NCBI RefSeq assembly: GCF_017591435.1
Contig: NC_059295.1
Location: 42,216,282 to 42,280,281 of the forward strand
Length of the DNA stretch: 64,000 bases
Direction: 5' to 3'
Source: Portunus trituberculatus
Lineage: Eukaryota > Arthropoda > Malacostraca > Decapoda > Portunidae
Shown: positions 33,185-49,328 of the stretch, in pieces
How positions within the stretch are numbered: the first letter of the stretch is position 1
Layout: every line of letters begins with the position of its first letter
Made by a program: the position numbers and the translations under genes
Notes under the pieces: generated by a model
Seen by the model: the letters and a program-made list of their open reading frames with translations, nothing else
The model's database searches: none
Told to the model about the DNA's origin: nothing

Positions 33185-33793
33185 TTTTTTTTTTTTTTTT
33201 TTTTACGTAGGGAAGAGGGCCAGCCAAGGGCAAAAAAAAGAAAGTTAGAAAAAAGCCCACTTGAGTGCTGGCTCTCCAAAGAGTACAAAAAATGCCAAAA
33301 CCGTCAGCCAGAATTAGGGGAGCAAATGCCTCGATACCTCCCTCTTAAAAGAAGACAAGTTGTAGGAATTTGGAAATACAGATGCAAGGAGGGAGTTCCA
33401 GAGTTTACCAGTGAAAGGGATGAATGATTGAGCGTACTGGTTAACTCTTGCATTAGAGAGTTGGACAGAATAGGGATGAGAGGAAGAAGAAAACCTTGTG
33501 CAGCATGGCTGCAGGAGGAGGGGAGGCATGCAGTTAGCAAGATCAGTAGAACAGTTACCATGAAAATAGCGATAAAATATAGAAAGGGATGCAACATTTC
33601 GATGGTGAGAAAGAGACTGAAGACAGTTAGTCAGAGGAGGGGAGTTGATGAGACGAAGAGCTTTCGATTCCACCCTATCAAGCAAAGCTGTGTGACTGGA
33701 AACCCCCCAAACATGCGAAGAGTATTCCATACAGGGACGGATAAGGCCCTTATACAGAGTAAGCAGTTGGAGGGGCGAGAAAAACTGGAAAAA
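33185..33793 (-). mobile_element. LINE-A copy 3, 5'-truncated
   Basis: Minus strand. Poly(T) at 33185-33204 is the poly(A) end. Coding matches the LINE-A C-terminus: FFSPLQLLTLYKGLIRPCME, RVESKALRLINSPPLTNCL, NARVNQYAQSFIPFTGKLWN, ending REVSRHLLP. It is about 160 residues without interruption. Homology stops near 33793, typical 5' truncation. It sits inside the outer piggyBac-like element. Confidence 0.88.
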
Positions 33794-34344
33794 TTGGAAT
33801 CTGGCAACTCTTATTAGCAATAGGATTCACGTGACTTGGCTGACAAGCACAGTCTTGTAGAAGCAACCATGGGTGACACACACCAGCGCATTGCTCGATG
33901 GGAATAGGCTACGTGAGGAGGTTTATGAACGTCGCTGTGAGGGTTGGTCTCTGTCTCCCAGATCACTATCAGAATCACTACAGGCATCTTCACTTTTTTC
34001 TGTCTCAATAAAAAATCAGTCTTCATTTTTATCACTCCTCAATGTCATTACTAAGTAAAACTTACATAACATCACTTGGAGTACTGTTTCCTCCTCCTGG
34101 GTCACGAGGGTTGCCAGATGTCACCTCAAAATGGGAAAAATTACCTATTGTGAGGGAACATATGTCTCAAGGCTCAAGCAGGCGAGCGAGAAAAGATGCC
34201 AGATAGCTCCACTTGCCCCAGGATCAATAGTGAGAGGGAGAAATTCAAACATTTATCGCGGAAAAATCATGATTACCGGTATGATCCCCGCCTCTCCGCA
34301 CGCGACGCTACAATCGTACCAATACGATCACCATACTTATAGTG

Positions 34345-35251
34345 TTAACAAAGGGTGTTACGTTCCAAAAAAACCCTTCGTTAAGCAAATTTTCGTTAAG
34401 CGAGCCAATTATAACAAGTTTAAGCCCTGACTTGAGCTTCCATTGAGAGTAAACAAAGTGCATCGTAGTACAGTAAAAGGTTTAATGAAAATAAAATTAT
34501 GAAGTTCAACATTTAAGCAGTTTGATTTAAGACTAAGTCATTATAATGTACACTAATGTATGTATATAAATAACTTTATAATGTTGATGATCTTAAATTT
34601 ATGAAGAGAGGGAGAGTGGAGCGGGAAATATGCTAACTGGCAACCTGTGGAATGTAAACAAAGGGTGCATCATTGTACCGCATACAAAACTTATGTACCA
34701 CATTTCCACAAGGCTTTCCATTTTATCCATTGCAGAGTCACAAATTCAGGTGGTTCTTTTAGCTTGCAAGGAAGATATGATCTCACCAGCCTTAATAATA
34801 GAGTCTGCTGACTTGAAAATGGTAGACAGTAGATGGAGTCAAGCCATGGTGGCAAGCAATGCTATTAGTTTTCTCGTCTCCTGTCTGTGAATAATATCCA
34901 GCTTCACTTCAAGAGTAAGAGACTTCCTGGTCTTCTTAGCAACGCTAGGCGACATTGCAGTGCGTTTTGGTGGCATGTAGAGCGAGGGAAGACGAGGTGT
35001 TGCTGACGCTGTTATTGTTTTGAACTAGGGGGAGTGTGTGGTGCGCTTTTTGTCCACGAGAGGCGCTGGTGTATTCAAAAGCCTGTCGGCTTGCGTGATA
35101 CGGCGGGGCTTTCAAACTTGGAAAAATTTACCTGGATAAAATTTCGTTAAAGCGAGTTTGGTGTTCGTCAAACGAGCAGATGGTAGTAAAAGGAAACCTT
35201 CATTGTAGCTAAATTTTGTTGTGTGAACCTTCGTTAAGCGGGGATTGCCTG
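34345..35251 (-). mobile_element. Tigger-like element (CAGGCAACCCCCG family), right part
   Basis: Resumes after the second TTAA as CAAAGGGTGTTACG and ends GCGGGGATTGCCTG, followed by TA (35252-35253). The sequence follows the copies at 48305-49280 and 50327-51364 closely (TTCGTTAAGCGAG; AAACAAAG; TTTCCACAAGGC). The coding remnant is on the minus strand and reads like that of the 48305 copy: the FKSADSIKKAGE region is around 34770-34830. Confidence 0.85.
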
Positions 35252-35253
35252 TA

Positions 35254-35286
35254 CAACTAGGTAAATACACACACACACACACACAC
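35254..35286 (+). mobile_element. LINE-B copy 2, 3' tail with (AC)n
   Basis: CAACTAGGTAAATAC then (AC)n. Together with 24521-24530 it restores the LINE-B tail, which proves that 24531-35253 is an insertion into it. LINE-B copy 3 begins directly after the AC run. Confidence 0.85.
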
Positions 35287-38200
35287 TGCTGACACTGCAC
35301 TGAGAGGACGTGCTGAATGGCTCCCAGGGAACAAGCTATAGCAGGTGTTGGAGCCTGACCTAGATGTATGTACAGGGGGCTAGCGGGCCATAGGGTTCTC
35401 TTGTCTCCATAATGAATAAGTTTTTGGATCGTACAGACGAAAAAAATGAAGAGAGAAAAACGGAGCTGCGTGGTGTGGCCCGACGTATGACATAATCAAA
35501 GCAAATGCCACTGAGTGAAAATCCACGATTTAATGGAACACCTGTAGGACCCAGGAGATTGACTGAGGATAATATAGATAAAGAATTTTCTGGATTCAGA
35601 GACAATATGAGAGGAAATATGAAGTTGATCAACGTAGAAAGAGAGTTAAGATACTTGAAGGAAGTGATGTTGAGTGTAATGGACAAACAGGACAGATTGA
35701 CAACGGAAAACACAGAGCTGAGATTGAGATTAATCGAATATGAGAAGGTCAATGTAATCAATCAAGGATTATAGGATGAGATACATAAAAGATATGTGTC
35801 AAAGCTACGAAAATTCCTTGAGCTTACAGGATAAAGTAAAGGTTGGAATTGAGGAGTGGGTGGAAGGTGGATTGGGTGAAAACAAACTGAAGGAATTACA
35901 AAATGTATGGAAGCAGAACAAGAAGAGGAAAAAGTAAAATTTTCATAGGTAGTTAAGAGGCAAATTCAGGAAACAACAAAAGATGCTGTAATACAAGTAA
36001 TTAAGGAGAAAGAAGATCTAGTGCATGATACAGTGGATGAGAGGAATTGTTTCGTGACTTTTGGGACAAAGGAAAAAGAAATTCAAATAAGTTCATGTGG
36101 GAATGTGAAGAAAGAGAATTGGCCAGAACTATTATCAAACAGGTCCAGGACAGCACACAGGAGCTGGAACAGGAGGTGGAGGAAGTAATTAGGTAGGGAA
36201 GATTTAGTGAGGGGGCATAAGAGACCAATGAAAGTGAAAATGAGATCCCATGTGGCAGTAGAGGAAATTATGATAAGGAAAGGGAAGCTAGCTGATGATA
36301 TTGAACATAAAGATATTTGGATAAAAAGAGATATGAACCTAGAGGAGAGGGAAAAAGAGAAAGTGCCAAGAAATGAAGCTAAGGAAAAAACGAGAAAAAG
36401 ATTTTCTACTGGAGGGTTCTGGATATAAGACTAAAGAAGTGGTATCTACGGAAAAAGGAAGATGTTGTGGAGGAGGCAAGAAATTAAAGAGTGACTTATA
36501 CTAATATAGATGGGTTGTTATCCAGCATGTTGGAGGTTAAGGATTATTTGAAAGAGAAAAACCTGGATGTAATGTGCATTGTTGAAACAAAGCTAAGAGC
36601 AGAGCTCCATGTTAATTTTAAGGAAGATGTATATAATAGCTGGAGAAGAGACGGGAAGGGTAAAGTGGGAGGAGGAGTGATAATAATGGCTTGTAATGAT
36701 ATATGTATGGAGGATGTGCAGTATGGTTAGGGCAAGGTGGAAGTAATGGGAGTAACAATCAAAACAAAGGAATTGGAAAAAATAAAAATCCTAGATACAT
36801 ATGTGCCACCTAAGACAAATACATGGGGAACTGAGGAACATAAAGACATGCAAAGAGAGGTGATTAAGTGCTTAAATAATATGTTGAGTAGAGATGGAAG
36901 AATACTTTTACTTGGAAACTAATTGTAAAAAGATAAACTGGGGAGAGATGGAAGCAATGGATAATGCTGGACAGTGGAGCTAAGAAATGTTGCAGTTGAT
37001 TATGGTAAATACAATGGACCAGTGGGTGGAGGAGTCAACAAAGTACAGGGGGGAAGAAGAACCATTGTTACTTGACCTAGTATTCACAAAGAAACCAGAG
37101 CCCTCTCCCAGCATACAAACCTCAGTCCAATGGGAAGAAGTGGAAATACAAGAGGAGGATGGGGTATCCTACAGAGATGACTACAAAATAGAGATTAAAT
37201 TATGCAAAAGCAGATTTTGAAAAATTAAGAAACTTTTTTGCTGACATTGAATGGAGAAACATGATGTATGAAAGGGCAATACAAGGAAAATATGAAATAT
37301 TCTCAGAAACCTAATGAAGGAGTAAAGAAATACGTACCTTTGTATAGAGTTCAGAAAAAATTCACGCTTGCTACAATGCTTGATGCGCAGATGCAAAAAA
37401 AGCAAAAGATAAAGCTTGGAAGAAACTCATTAATCAGAGAAATGACAATAACAGACAGCAATATAAGGATGCGAGAAATTAATATATTATAGTAAGGAGA
37501 GAGAAAGAAATTTTGAGAAAAATGTGGTGATTAAAAGCAAAGACAAACCCAAGCTTTTCTACAAATTCATAAATGGCAAAATGAAGAACAAGGAAACAAT
37601 AGAATAAATAGTTAAAGGAGGGAAGACATACCAATCAGAGAAGGAAATGTGTGAAATAATGAATAAGAGCTTCAAAACGGTGTTCACTGTAGAAGATTTT
37701 ATAGAACGAAATAGGACTTTGCATTGCCAAGGATTACAGGAAATCACAGTGGACAAAGAAGGTATTAGAAGATTATTGGATAATTTGGATGTCAGAAAAG
37801 CATTGGGGCTGGATGGTGTTTCAGGCTGGGTGCTAAAAGAATGTAAAGAGCAACTAATGGATCCAATTTGGGAAATAATTACAAGTTCACTAAATGAAGG
37901 GAAAACTCCTCTAGAATGGAAAAAAACCAACATAATACCGATATTTAAAGGAGGAAAGGCAACTGAGCCATTAAATTACAGACCGGTGTCACTTATAAGC
38001 ATTTGGAAAAGTTGTGTGAAACAATTATCAAAGAAAAATGGGTTAAAAACATCTGGAAGAAGAACAAGTCATAACAAACAGACGATTTGGGTTCAGGACA
38101 GGACGGTCATGTGTGTTGAATTTTTTAAGCTTCTACTCGAGGGTAATTGAAGGACTAGATAACAGAGATGGATGGATGGACGCATTATACCTGGACATAA

Positions 38201-39281
38201 AAAAAGGGTTTTGATAAAGTCCCTCATGGAAGACTACTTTGAAACTAGAGAACATAGGAGGACTGCGAGGAGCTTTATTAGAGTGGACAAGAGATTATTT
38301 AAAGGACACAGATGAGGACTGTGATCAGAGATACATACTCATCTTGGGGTAAAGTAGCAAGCAGAGTGCCTCAAGGGTCAGTGTTAGCCCCCATTATGTT
38401 TCAGATGTATGTAAATGACATTCACAATGGGATAAACAGTTACATTAACCTATTTGGTGATGATGCAAAGCTACTAAGAGTTATCAAAACCCAGGAGGAC
38501 TGTTTGATGTTACTAGATGATATAAACAAGATCTATGAGTGGAGTAAGAAGTGGAAATTTGAGTTCAATGCCAAGAAATGTCATGTAAAGGATCTAGGAA
38601 AGAGCAAAAGAAGACTCATATGGGATTATTTGATGGGAGAGGAACAAATAATGAAGACTAAAGAGGAAAAACATCTGTGAGTGATTATACAGGAAAATCT
38701 GAACTCTCAAAAACATATAAGCAAGATATTTGGTATATCATATAAAATGATGACTAATGTAAGAGTTACATTTCAATTCATGGACAAAGATATGATGAAA
38801 AAAAATCATCACAAGCATGATACGTCCTAAGCTGGAATATGCAGCTGTGGTATGGTCTCCGAGTTCTATAAAAGATATAAAAAGATTAGAACGGATACAG
38901 AAGATTGCTACAAAGATGGTGCTGGAACTAAAGGACTTAACATATGAAGAGCAGCTGAAGGAAATGGGACTACCAACCTGACAAGATAGAAGAGAATGAG
39001 GAGATGTAATAACAGTGTACAAGATAGTCAATGACATTGAAAAGATAGACAAGGAAGACCTAGGTTTGTTGACAGAAGAAGATGGAAGGACAAGAGGTCA
39101 TGTAAAGAAAATCAGGATGAGGCAGTGTGTGAAGGATATTAGAAAATACAGTTTTCCACACAGAATGGTGGAGAAGTAGAATGCATTGAATAATTAAGTT
39201 GTTACAGCATATAATGTGCATAAATTTAAGGAAAAATTGGATAAATGGAGACAGGACACTATGAGCCCTGTACAATACAAC
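35287..39281 (+). mobile_element. LINE-B copy 3, nearly full length, decayed
   Basis: Starts TGCTGACACTGCACTG after (AC)n, parallel to copy 2. ORF1 remnant 35505-35774, endonuclease remnant 36491-36730 with CIVETKLRAE (the catalytic Glu motif that copy 2 lost), RT 37647-38150 (VRKALGLDGVSGWVLKECKE) and 38312-38680 (VPQGSVLAPIMFQMYVNDI, then FGDD where FADD is expected), and the C-terminal block near 38800-39200. The tail reads CCCTGTACAATACAAC-TA and is interrupted by the MITE at 39284. The remainder of the tail is TAGGTAAATACACAC at 39562. Confidence 0.88.
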
Positions 39282-39283
39282 TA

Positions 39284-39561
39284 TAGTCCGTTCATCCAAA
39301 GAATCCAGGCCGAAACTGCTAGTTTGGTTGGCAGCCCTGCCCATCCCCGCCGCCACTAAACCTTCCCGACACTTAAATTTTCTTCAAGTACATTTGTTTT
39401 TCTTCACTTAACTCAATAGATATACAAGTTTATAATTTGAAGAAAAATAAATGTACTTGGAAGAAAATTTAAGTGTCGGGAAGGTTTAGTGGCGATGGGG
39501 GTGGGCAGGGCTGCCAACCGAACTAGCAGTTTCGGCCTGGATTCTTTGGATGAACAGACTA
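39284..39561. mobile_element. Palindromic MITE in the LINE-B tail
   Basis: 278 bp, TA on both sides (39282-39283, 39562-39563). The arms of about 120 bp are inverted copies: TAGTCCGTTCATCCAAAGAA against the complement of TTCTTTGGATGAACAGACTA, continuing through GGTTTAGTGG. Only a short loop separates them. Removing it restores ACAACTAGGTAAATAC. A mariner/pogo-type TA target is likely. Confidence 0.9.
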
Positions 39562-39586
39562 TAGGTAAATACACACACACACACAC

Positions 39587-39853
39587 GCCGCATAGTGTAG
39601 TGGTTAGCACGCTCGACTCACAATCGAGAGGGCCGGTAAGCGGTGAGGCAAATGGGCAAGTCTTAATGTGTGGCCCCTGTTCACCTAGCAATAAATAGGT
39701 ATGGAATGTAACTCAACGGATTGTGGGCTTGCTTTCCCGGTGTGTGGAGTGTGTTATGTGGTCTCAGTCCTACCTGAAGATCGGTCTATGAGCTCTGAGG
39801 TTGCTCCGTAATGGGGAAGACTGGCTGGGTGACCAGCAGATGACCAAGGTGAA

Positions 39854-39934
<81 letters not shown>
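39587..39934 (+). mobile_element. SINE copy with tRNA-like head and (AC)n tail
   Basis: Starts GCCGCATAGTGTAGTGG right after the (AC)n of LINE-B copy 3. Box A at 39593-39603 and the anticodon-arm-like CTCGA-CTCACAA-TCGAG pair perfectly (anticodon CAC, valine-like). The box B region is deleted (GGGCC-GGTAAGCGG). The body ends GTGAAT and is followed by (AC)n 39855-39934. Confidence 0.88.
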
Positions 39935-39937
<3 letters not shown>

Positions 39938-40470
39938 GGTATAATGGGGTATAATGCTATATGTGCAAGAGCTAAAAATTGCAAGGACACAACTTAGAAA
40001 AAAAATCAAGAAGCAGCAAAATGAAACACACAGAAAGAAGTTATAAAGAGGCACAGAATGAATATATTAGAAAAACAAGAAAGGAAGAGAAAAATTTGAG
40101 AAAGAGGTAGTGAAGAGATGTGAAGAGGAACCCAAGGTTTTTTATGAATATATAAATGGAAAAATGACAAACAGAGACCATTACTAAGTTAATTAAAGAA
40201 AATATGACGTATGAAACAATGGAAGAAATGATTGAATTTATGAGTGAGAGCTTTAAATCAATATATAATGAAGAGGGAGAGTTCATAGAGCTAAGCAACC
40301 AAAAGACACTGGAAGGATTAAGAAACATTGTGATGCAAAAATAGAATTACTAGAAAAAAAAAGATAATTACTAGAAAAAGTAGATGTAAGAAAGGCAATG
40401 GGGCCAGACAGAGTGTCAGGATGGACACTGAGAGAATGTAGAGAACAACTGGTGGAACCAATTTGGGATG
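39935..40470 (+). mobile_element. LINE-B copy 4, upstream part
   Basis: 5'-truncated; starts after the SINE's (AC)n. Similar to 22700-23140 of copy 2: the 'EYIRKTRKEEKNLRKR' type segment, then RKAMGPDRVSGWTLRECREQ near 40390. Interrupted at TA (40471-40472) by MITE H. Confidence 0.8.
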
Positions 40471-40472
40471 TA

Positions 40473-41336
40473 CCGTATTTTACAACTTGCAAGACGCTGC
40501 ATCTTGGAAGACGCACCCTAATATTTGAAAAAAATTTCTAGGAAAAAAAAGTAATTCTCATACAAGAACACATTCACCATATACCCGACCACTGAACACA
40601 AAAACATAAGAAGCAAGGAGTCTGCAAGACACTATTGTTTCACCACTCATTACAAATTTGATGGAGCACTCACCACAAATTTAAAACTATGTAAATAAAA
40701 ACACCATAGGTAAATACACATATACACAGTGAAACTGTCCATCTCTTCTTGTTTTAGTGGCGGGTGTCGGCATGTTTTGGACCTGTTGTTTACATTACGA
40801 AATCACTTGTTCAATCACCCAAACTGAATGCGTCAGTGCTGCAGTTTGTATTTATTTTATTTTGCAGTCATGCTTCATAGGCTTTATCAATGTGAATACA
40901 ATTCACAAGTGGAGTTTTGACGACTCTTGCTTGAATGAGTAAGCCACTTGGATGTTCTATTAATAAAGGTATAAAGGCACCTGGCATGATGTGTGTGCGT
41001 TCGTGTACATGTATTTGTGTGTTGCAATGAGATGAGGGAGCGGCCCTTTTTCTCCACACACTGAGTAGGCTGCAGGAAGGATTATGGTATTGGAAATACT
41101 TGTAACACCTAAGTACTGAGTTTACATAATATAAAAGGCTAAATTAAATAGTACTTATGCTAACATCATAATGTGATGACTCAACATACAAATCCAGGTC
41201 GCTATCTGTCAAGTGTCCAAGCTCGCTTGAGGTTGGATGCTGCCTTACAATACAACATTCATCTTGGAAGATGCACTAGTATTTTTCAGGGTATTTTTTA
41301 GGAAAAAAAGTGCATCTTGTAGGCCGTAAAATACGG
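40473..41336. mobile_element. MITE family H, complete
   Basis: 864 bp with TA on each side (40471-40472, 41337-41338). Ends CCGTATTTTACAACTTGC and the complement CCGTATTTTACGGCCTAC. Removing it rejoins the LINE-B reading ...EPIWDV-INSSLMQGKVPREW. Coding is not recognisable. Confidence 0.85.
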
Positions 41337-41338
41337 TA

Positions 41339-41686
41339 ATCAACAGCTCTCTAATGCAAGGGAAGGTACCAAGGGAGTGGAAAAAAGAGCAAATATAGTC
41401 CTAATATACAAAGGATGAAAATAGACTGAAGCCTAACTAATGTTGTGGGAAAGATTTGTGAAATTGTTATAAAGAAAAAATGGTTAGAATATCTGAAGAA
41501 AATGAAATAATAAATAACTACCAATTTGGTTTCAGAAGAGGAAGATCATGCATAACAAATTTCCTAAGCTTTTATACAAGAGTAATAGATGAAGTACAAG
41601 GGAAAGATGGATGGGTTGACGCCATGTATTTAGACATTAAGAAGGCGTTTCGATAAACCTTTGGTTTTCAAAACATGGCCTTTTAT
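41339..41686 (+). mobile_element. LINE-B copy 4, downstream part
   Basis: Continues the RT reading: INSSLMQGKVPREWKK, NYQFGFRRGRSC, DGWVDAMYLDIKKAF. It is cut at about 41655-41686, where a poly(T) run (41687-41722) and unrelated sequence follow. The catalytic FADD region and 3' tail are missing. Confidence 0.8.
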
Positions 41687-42984
<1,298 letters not shown>

Positions 42985-42996
42985 TATATATATATA

Positions 42997-45094
<2,098 letters not shown>

Positions 45095-45156
<62 letters not shown>
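45095..45156. repeat. (TA)n array
   Basis: 31 units between the MITEs at 44598 and 45163. Confidence 0.93.
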
Positions 45157-45567
<411 letters not shown>

Positions 45568-45768
45568 GTCCTCGTTATATGGTAGTTCTTTATCTGGTAA
45601 ATTCACAGATACGGTATTTGGAAATTACTACCCTCGATTCGATATACGGTAAGAAAAATTCACAGATACGGTATCCACTCTGTCATCCGAGAGGGCCCAG
45701 CGCGGGGGAGCAGGGGTGATGACGTCACCCACGCCACACCTCCCCGCCACTCACAGTACTGACTTTAA

Positions 45769-46133
45769 CATGACCACCCTGTGCCATAGGACTGGCTTCG
45801 ATGAAGTTGATGATGATGATGTTCAAGATCTTTTGGAAAGCCATGATGAACCTCTCTCAATGAACTTAACCCCTTCAATACGGTGACGCCTATGTGGACG
45901 TCTTGAAGCCCCAGTAGCAAATACGGTGATGCCTACGTAGACGTCATATTTCTTTTCTGAGCTTTCTTCAGTTCAGTTGTCCCGTATAGTGTGTTGGATA
46001 CCAACTACACACGCCGTATGCTGTCCTTGAAATCCTAGTGCTCCTCCCACCATCTTTGTCTCCACCAATCACTAAAGATAAGCTACATGCATCCCGCCTT
46101 GTGTCTAAAATTACCCAATGGCATAGACTGTTC

Positions 46134-46232
<99 letters not shown>

Positions 46233-46946
46233 AAGAGAGAAGCGTCCACTTTCCTCTTCGAAGACGATATAATGACTAAAAAATAGCAGCATAATACACA
46301 AAGATGACAAGTATGACAAGCTTGCAAGAGTTTCCCGGGCTCGGGCGCGCGGCAATACTACCCGTATATCATACAGGTGGGCTTTTTTAACATCCGGCGC
46401 GAAGGGGTTAAAGAGCAAGACATTGCATCACAGGAGACAGAAAAAGAGGGAGACGAGGAAGAAGAACCTCTGCGTGGCCTGGACAACAAAACTCTTAGAG
46501 AATGTCTCGGTGGTATCAAAAAAGCTCTGGAAACTCTGAAGGAATGTGACCCAAATCCTGCCAGGAGTAGCAAAGTGGCTCATGACGTAGAAAAAAGTTT
46601 CAAGATTTATAAAGAAATCTATGATGAAAAAGCAAGAAAAACCAAACAGTCCTCCATCTAATCGTTCTTCAAGCCAGTCAGACATGCCGTCCCTGTCACA
46701 GCTGCCGACCCTGCTACAGCTAGCCCTTCCACATCCGCTGCCGATGGTTCTACAGCTGGCCCTTCCTCCTCTTTCTTCAAAACAGTGAAAAGTGCCGACT
46801 CTGCTACAGCTGGCCCTTCCTCCATATCCTCTTTCTTCATACCAGTGAAACATGCCGACCCTGCTACAGCCGACCCTTCCACATCGTCCGACAGTGCAGA
46901 CGACGACGTTTTATCCTCGTCTGCACACTCAGTGGAAGATGAATAA
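45769..46946 (+). pseudogene. Tigger transposase C-terminal part, copy 1, split by a piggyBac-like MITE
   Basis: Reads FDEVDDDDVQDLLESHDEPL up to 45868, then after the insertion LRGLDNKTLRECLGGIKKAL, DPNPARSSKVAHDVEKSFKI and a Ser/Pro/Ala-rich tail with repeated ADPATA units, ending SVEDE* at 46946, with stops in between. This is the C-terminal region of Tigger/TIGD1-type transposases after the DDE core. Confidence 0.78.
45870..46407. mobile_element. piggyBac-like MITE with (CT)n
   Basis: 538 bp between TTAA at 45866-45869 and 46408-46411. Ends CCCCTTC... and ...GAAGGGG; the inverted repeat is only 7 bp. It carries (TC)n at 46137-46230. The other Tigger copy shows the unfilled sequence GAACTTATAGAGC at 47740. 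Confidence 0.8.
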
Positions 46947-47393
46947 GAACTGAAATCCCTATTGTCCCTTAGCCTTGGGAGGGACATCATCTGATAGAAT
47001 ACGTGGCGAGTGAAAGGTAAATAAAAACGTTTTGTTTATTTCTTTTGTGCAGTACAGTAAGTCCACGTTATACGGTAGCTCTTTATACGGTAAATTCACA
47101 GTTACGGTATTTGGAAATTACTACCCTCGATTCGATATACGGTAAGAAAAATTCACAGATACAGTATCCACTCATGTCATCCAAGAGGGCCCAGTGCAGG
47201 GGACCAGGGGTGATGACATCATCCACGTCACACCTGTACTGACTTTAACTTGACCACCCTTGGAGCCTATTATCTCTTCCCGTCCCCCCCTTTTTTTTTA
47301 CTGCATTACATACTACTTACATGCATTACTAATTAGATGAATAAATAGAATATTAAAGGGTCTATTGTAAGCACAAATATATTCATAATAATC

Positions 47394-48194
47394 ATGGCAA
47401 AGACTAAAAACTATTACAAGCGGCAAACCATGCAGCAACTGATAAAGGACACAGATGGGCCTGGCAGACCCACTATCAGTGAATGGTGGAAGTCATATAA
47501 CATCAAGCATGCCATAGATAACATCAAGTCATCTTGGGACGAAGTGAAGACAACTACCATGAACTTGGCATGGAATAAAGTATGGCTAGAATGCGCGCAT
47601 GACTTCCCAGGCTTCACTGAAGATGATATTGGTGTGATCAGAAATGACAGTAAATCTGTGCCATAGGGCTGGCTTTGATGAAGTTGATGACGATGATGTT
47701 CAAGATCTTTTGGAAAGCCATGCTGAATCTTTCTCAAATGATGAACTTATAGAGCTAGACAAGGCATCACAGGAGGCAGAAGAGGAGATGAGGAAGAAGA
47801 ACCTGTGCGTGGCCTAGACAACAAAACTCTTAGAGAATGTCTCAGTGGTATTGAAAAAGCTCTGGAAACTCTGAAGGAACGTGACCCAAATCCTGCCTGG
47901 AGTAGCAAAGTGGCTCATGATGTAGAGAAAAGTGTCAAGATTTATCAAGAAATCTATGATGAAAAAACAAGAAAAACTAAACAGTCCTCCATCTACTCGT
48001 TCTGCAAGCCAGTCAGATATGCTGTCCCTATCACACCTGCCAACCCTGCTACAGCTGGCCCTTCCTCAATATCCTCTTTCTTCAAACCATTGAAACGTGC
48101 CGACCATGCTACAGCTGGCTCTTCTACATCTGCTTCCGACAGTGCAGACGACAATGTCTTGCCATTGTCTACCCACTCGGCAGAAGATGAGTAA
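47394..48194 (+). pseudogene. Tigger transposase, C-terminal region, copy 2
   Basis: First part 47394-47663: YYKRQTMQQLIKDTDGPGRP, ISEWWKSYNIKHAIDNIKSS and NKVWLECAHDFPGF, typical of the region after the last catalytic Asp of Tigger DDE transposases. After a frameshift near 47655 it continues FDEVDDDDVQDLLESHAESF and 47805-48194 (RGLDNKTLRECLSGIEKALE, SSIYSFCKPVRYAV, ending SAEDE*). The N-terminal HTH and catalytic core are absent. Confidence 0.82.
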
Positions 48195-48304
48195 GGGCTG
48201 AAATCCCTACTGGCCCTTAGCCTCGGGAGGGACATCATCTGATAGAATACATGGCAATTGAAAGGTAAATAAAAACATTTTCTCTTTACTTCTTTTTCGC
48301 AGTA

Positions 48305-49280
48305 CAGGCAACCCCCGTTTAATGAAGGTTCACACAACGAAATTTCGCTACAACGAAGGTTTCATTTTACTACCATCTGCTCGTTTAACGAACACCAAAC
48401 TCGCTTTAACGAAGTTTTATCCAGGTAATTTTTTTCCAAATTTGAAAGCCCCACCATATCACACAAGCTGACAGGCTCTTGAATACACCAGGAGCTGCTG
48501 GTACTAAGGCCTGCCTCAGGAAAAATCCTGGGACCCCTATAGAATAAAGATCAAGATCAAGATCAAGCCTCTCGTGGACAACGCTCAACACTCACTCCCC
48601 AGTCAAAACATAACAGCGTCACCAGCAGCTTGTCTTCCCTAGCTCAACTTACCACCAAAATGCCCTGCAATTGGCCTAGTGTTCATAAGAAGACTAGGAA
48701 GTCTCTTACTCTCCAAATGAAGCTAGATATTATTCACAGACATGAGAGAGGCCAGAAAACTATAGCAGTGCTGGCCACTATCTTGACTCCATATTATACT
48801 GTCTCTATTTTCAAGTCAGCAGACTCGATTAAGAAGGCTGGTGAGACCGTATCTTCCTTGCAAGCTAAAAGAACCACCTGAACTCATGACTCTACAATGG
48901 ATAAAATGGAAAGCCTTGTGGAAATGTGGTACATAAGTTTTGTATGCAGTATAATGATGCACACTTTGTTTACATTCCACAGGTTGCCGGTTAGTGTCTT
49001 TCCGTTTCACTCTTCCTCCCTTCATAATGTTAAGATCATCAACATTTTAAAGTTACATACATACATACATTAGTGTACATTATAATGACTTAAATTAAAC
49101 TACCTAAATGTTTAACTTCATAATTTTTACTTTCATTAAACCTTTTACTGTACTATGATGCATTCTCGCTTTGCTTACTCTCAATGGAAGTTCAAATCAG
49201 GGGTTAAACTTGTTATAATCGGTTCGCTTAACGAAGTGTTTTTTAGGAACGTAACCCCTTCGTTAAATGGGGGTTGCCTG
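48305..49280 (+). mobile_element. Tigger-like element, CAGGCAACCCCCG family, complete ends
   Basis: 976 bp, TA at 48303-48304 and 49281-49282. Ends CAGGCAACCCCCGTTTAATG and ...CGTTAAATGGGGGTTGCCTG. Nonautonomous, with the transposase start at 48660-48881. Confidence 0.9.
48660..48881 (+). pseudogene. Tigger/TIGD1-like transposase, N-terminal HTH
   Basis: MPCNWPSVHKKTRKSLTLQM, then KLDIIHRHERGQKTIAVLA and FKSADSIKKAGETVSSLQAK. These are the psq-type HTH and following segment of Tigger transposases. 74 codons to a stop. The same segment is recognisable in reverse orientation in the copies at 34345-35251 and 50327-51364, where FKSADSIKKAGE corresponds to the region near 34800 and 50770. Confidence 0.82.
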
Positions 49281-49328
49281 TACTTTACTTTATTTATTTA
49301 TTATTTTCTTAATAATTATTTTCATGTA

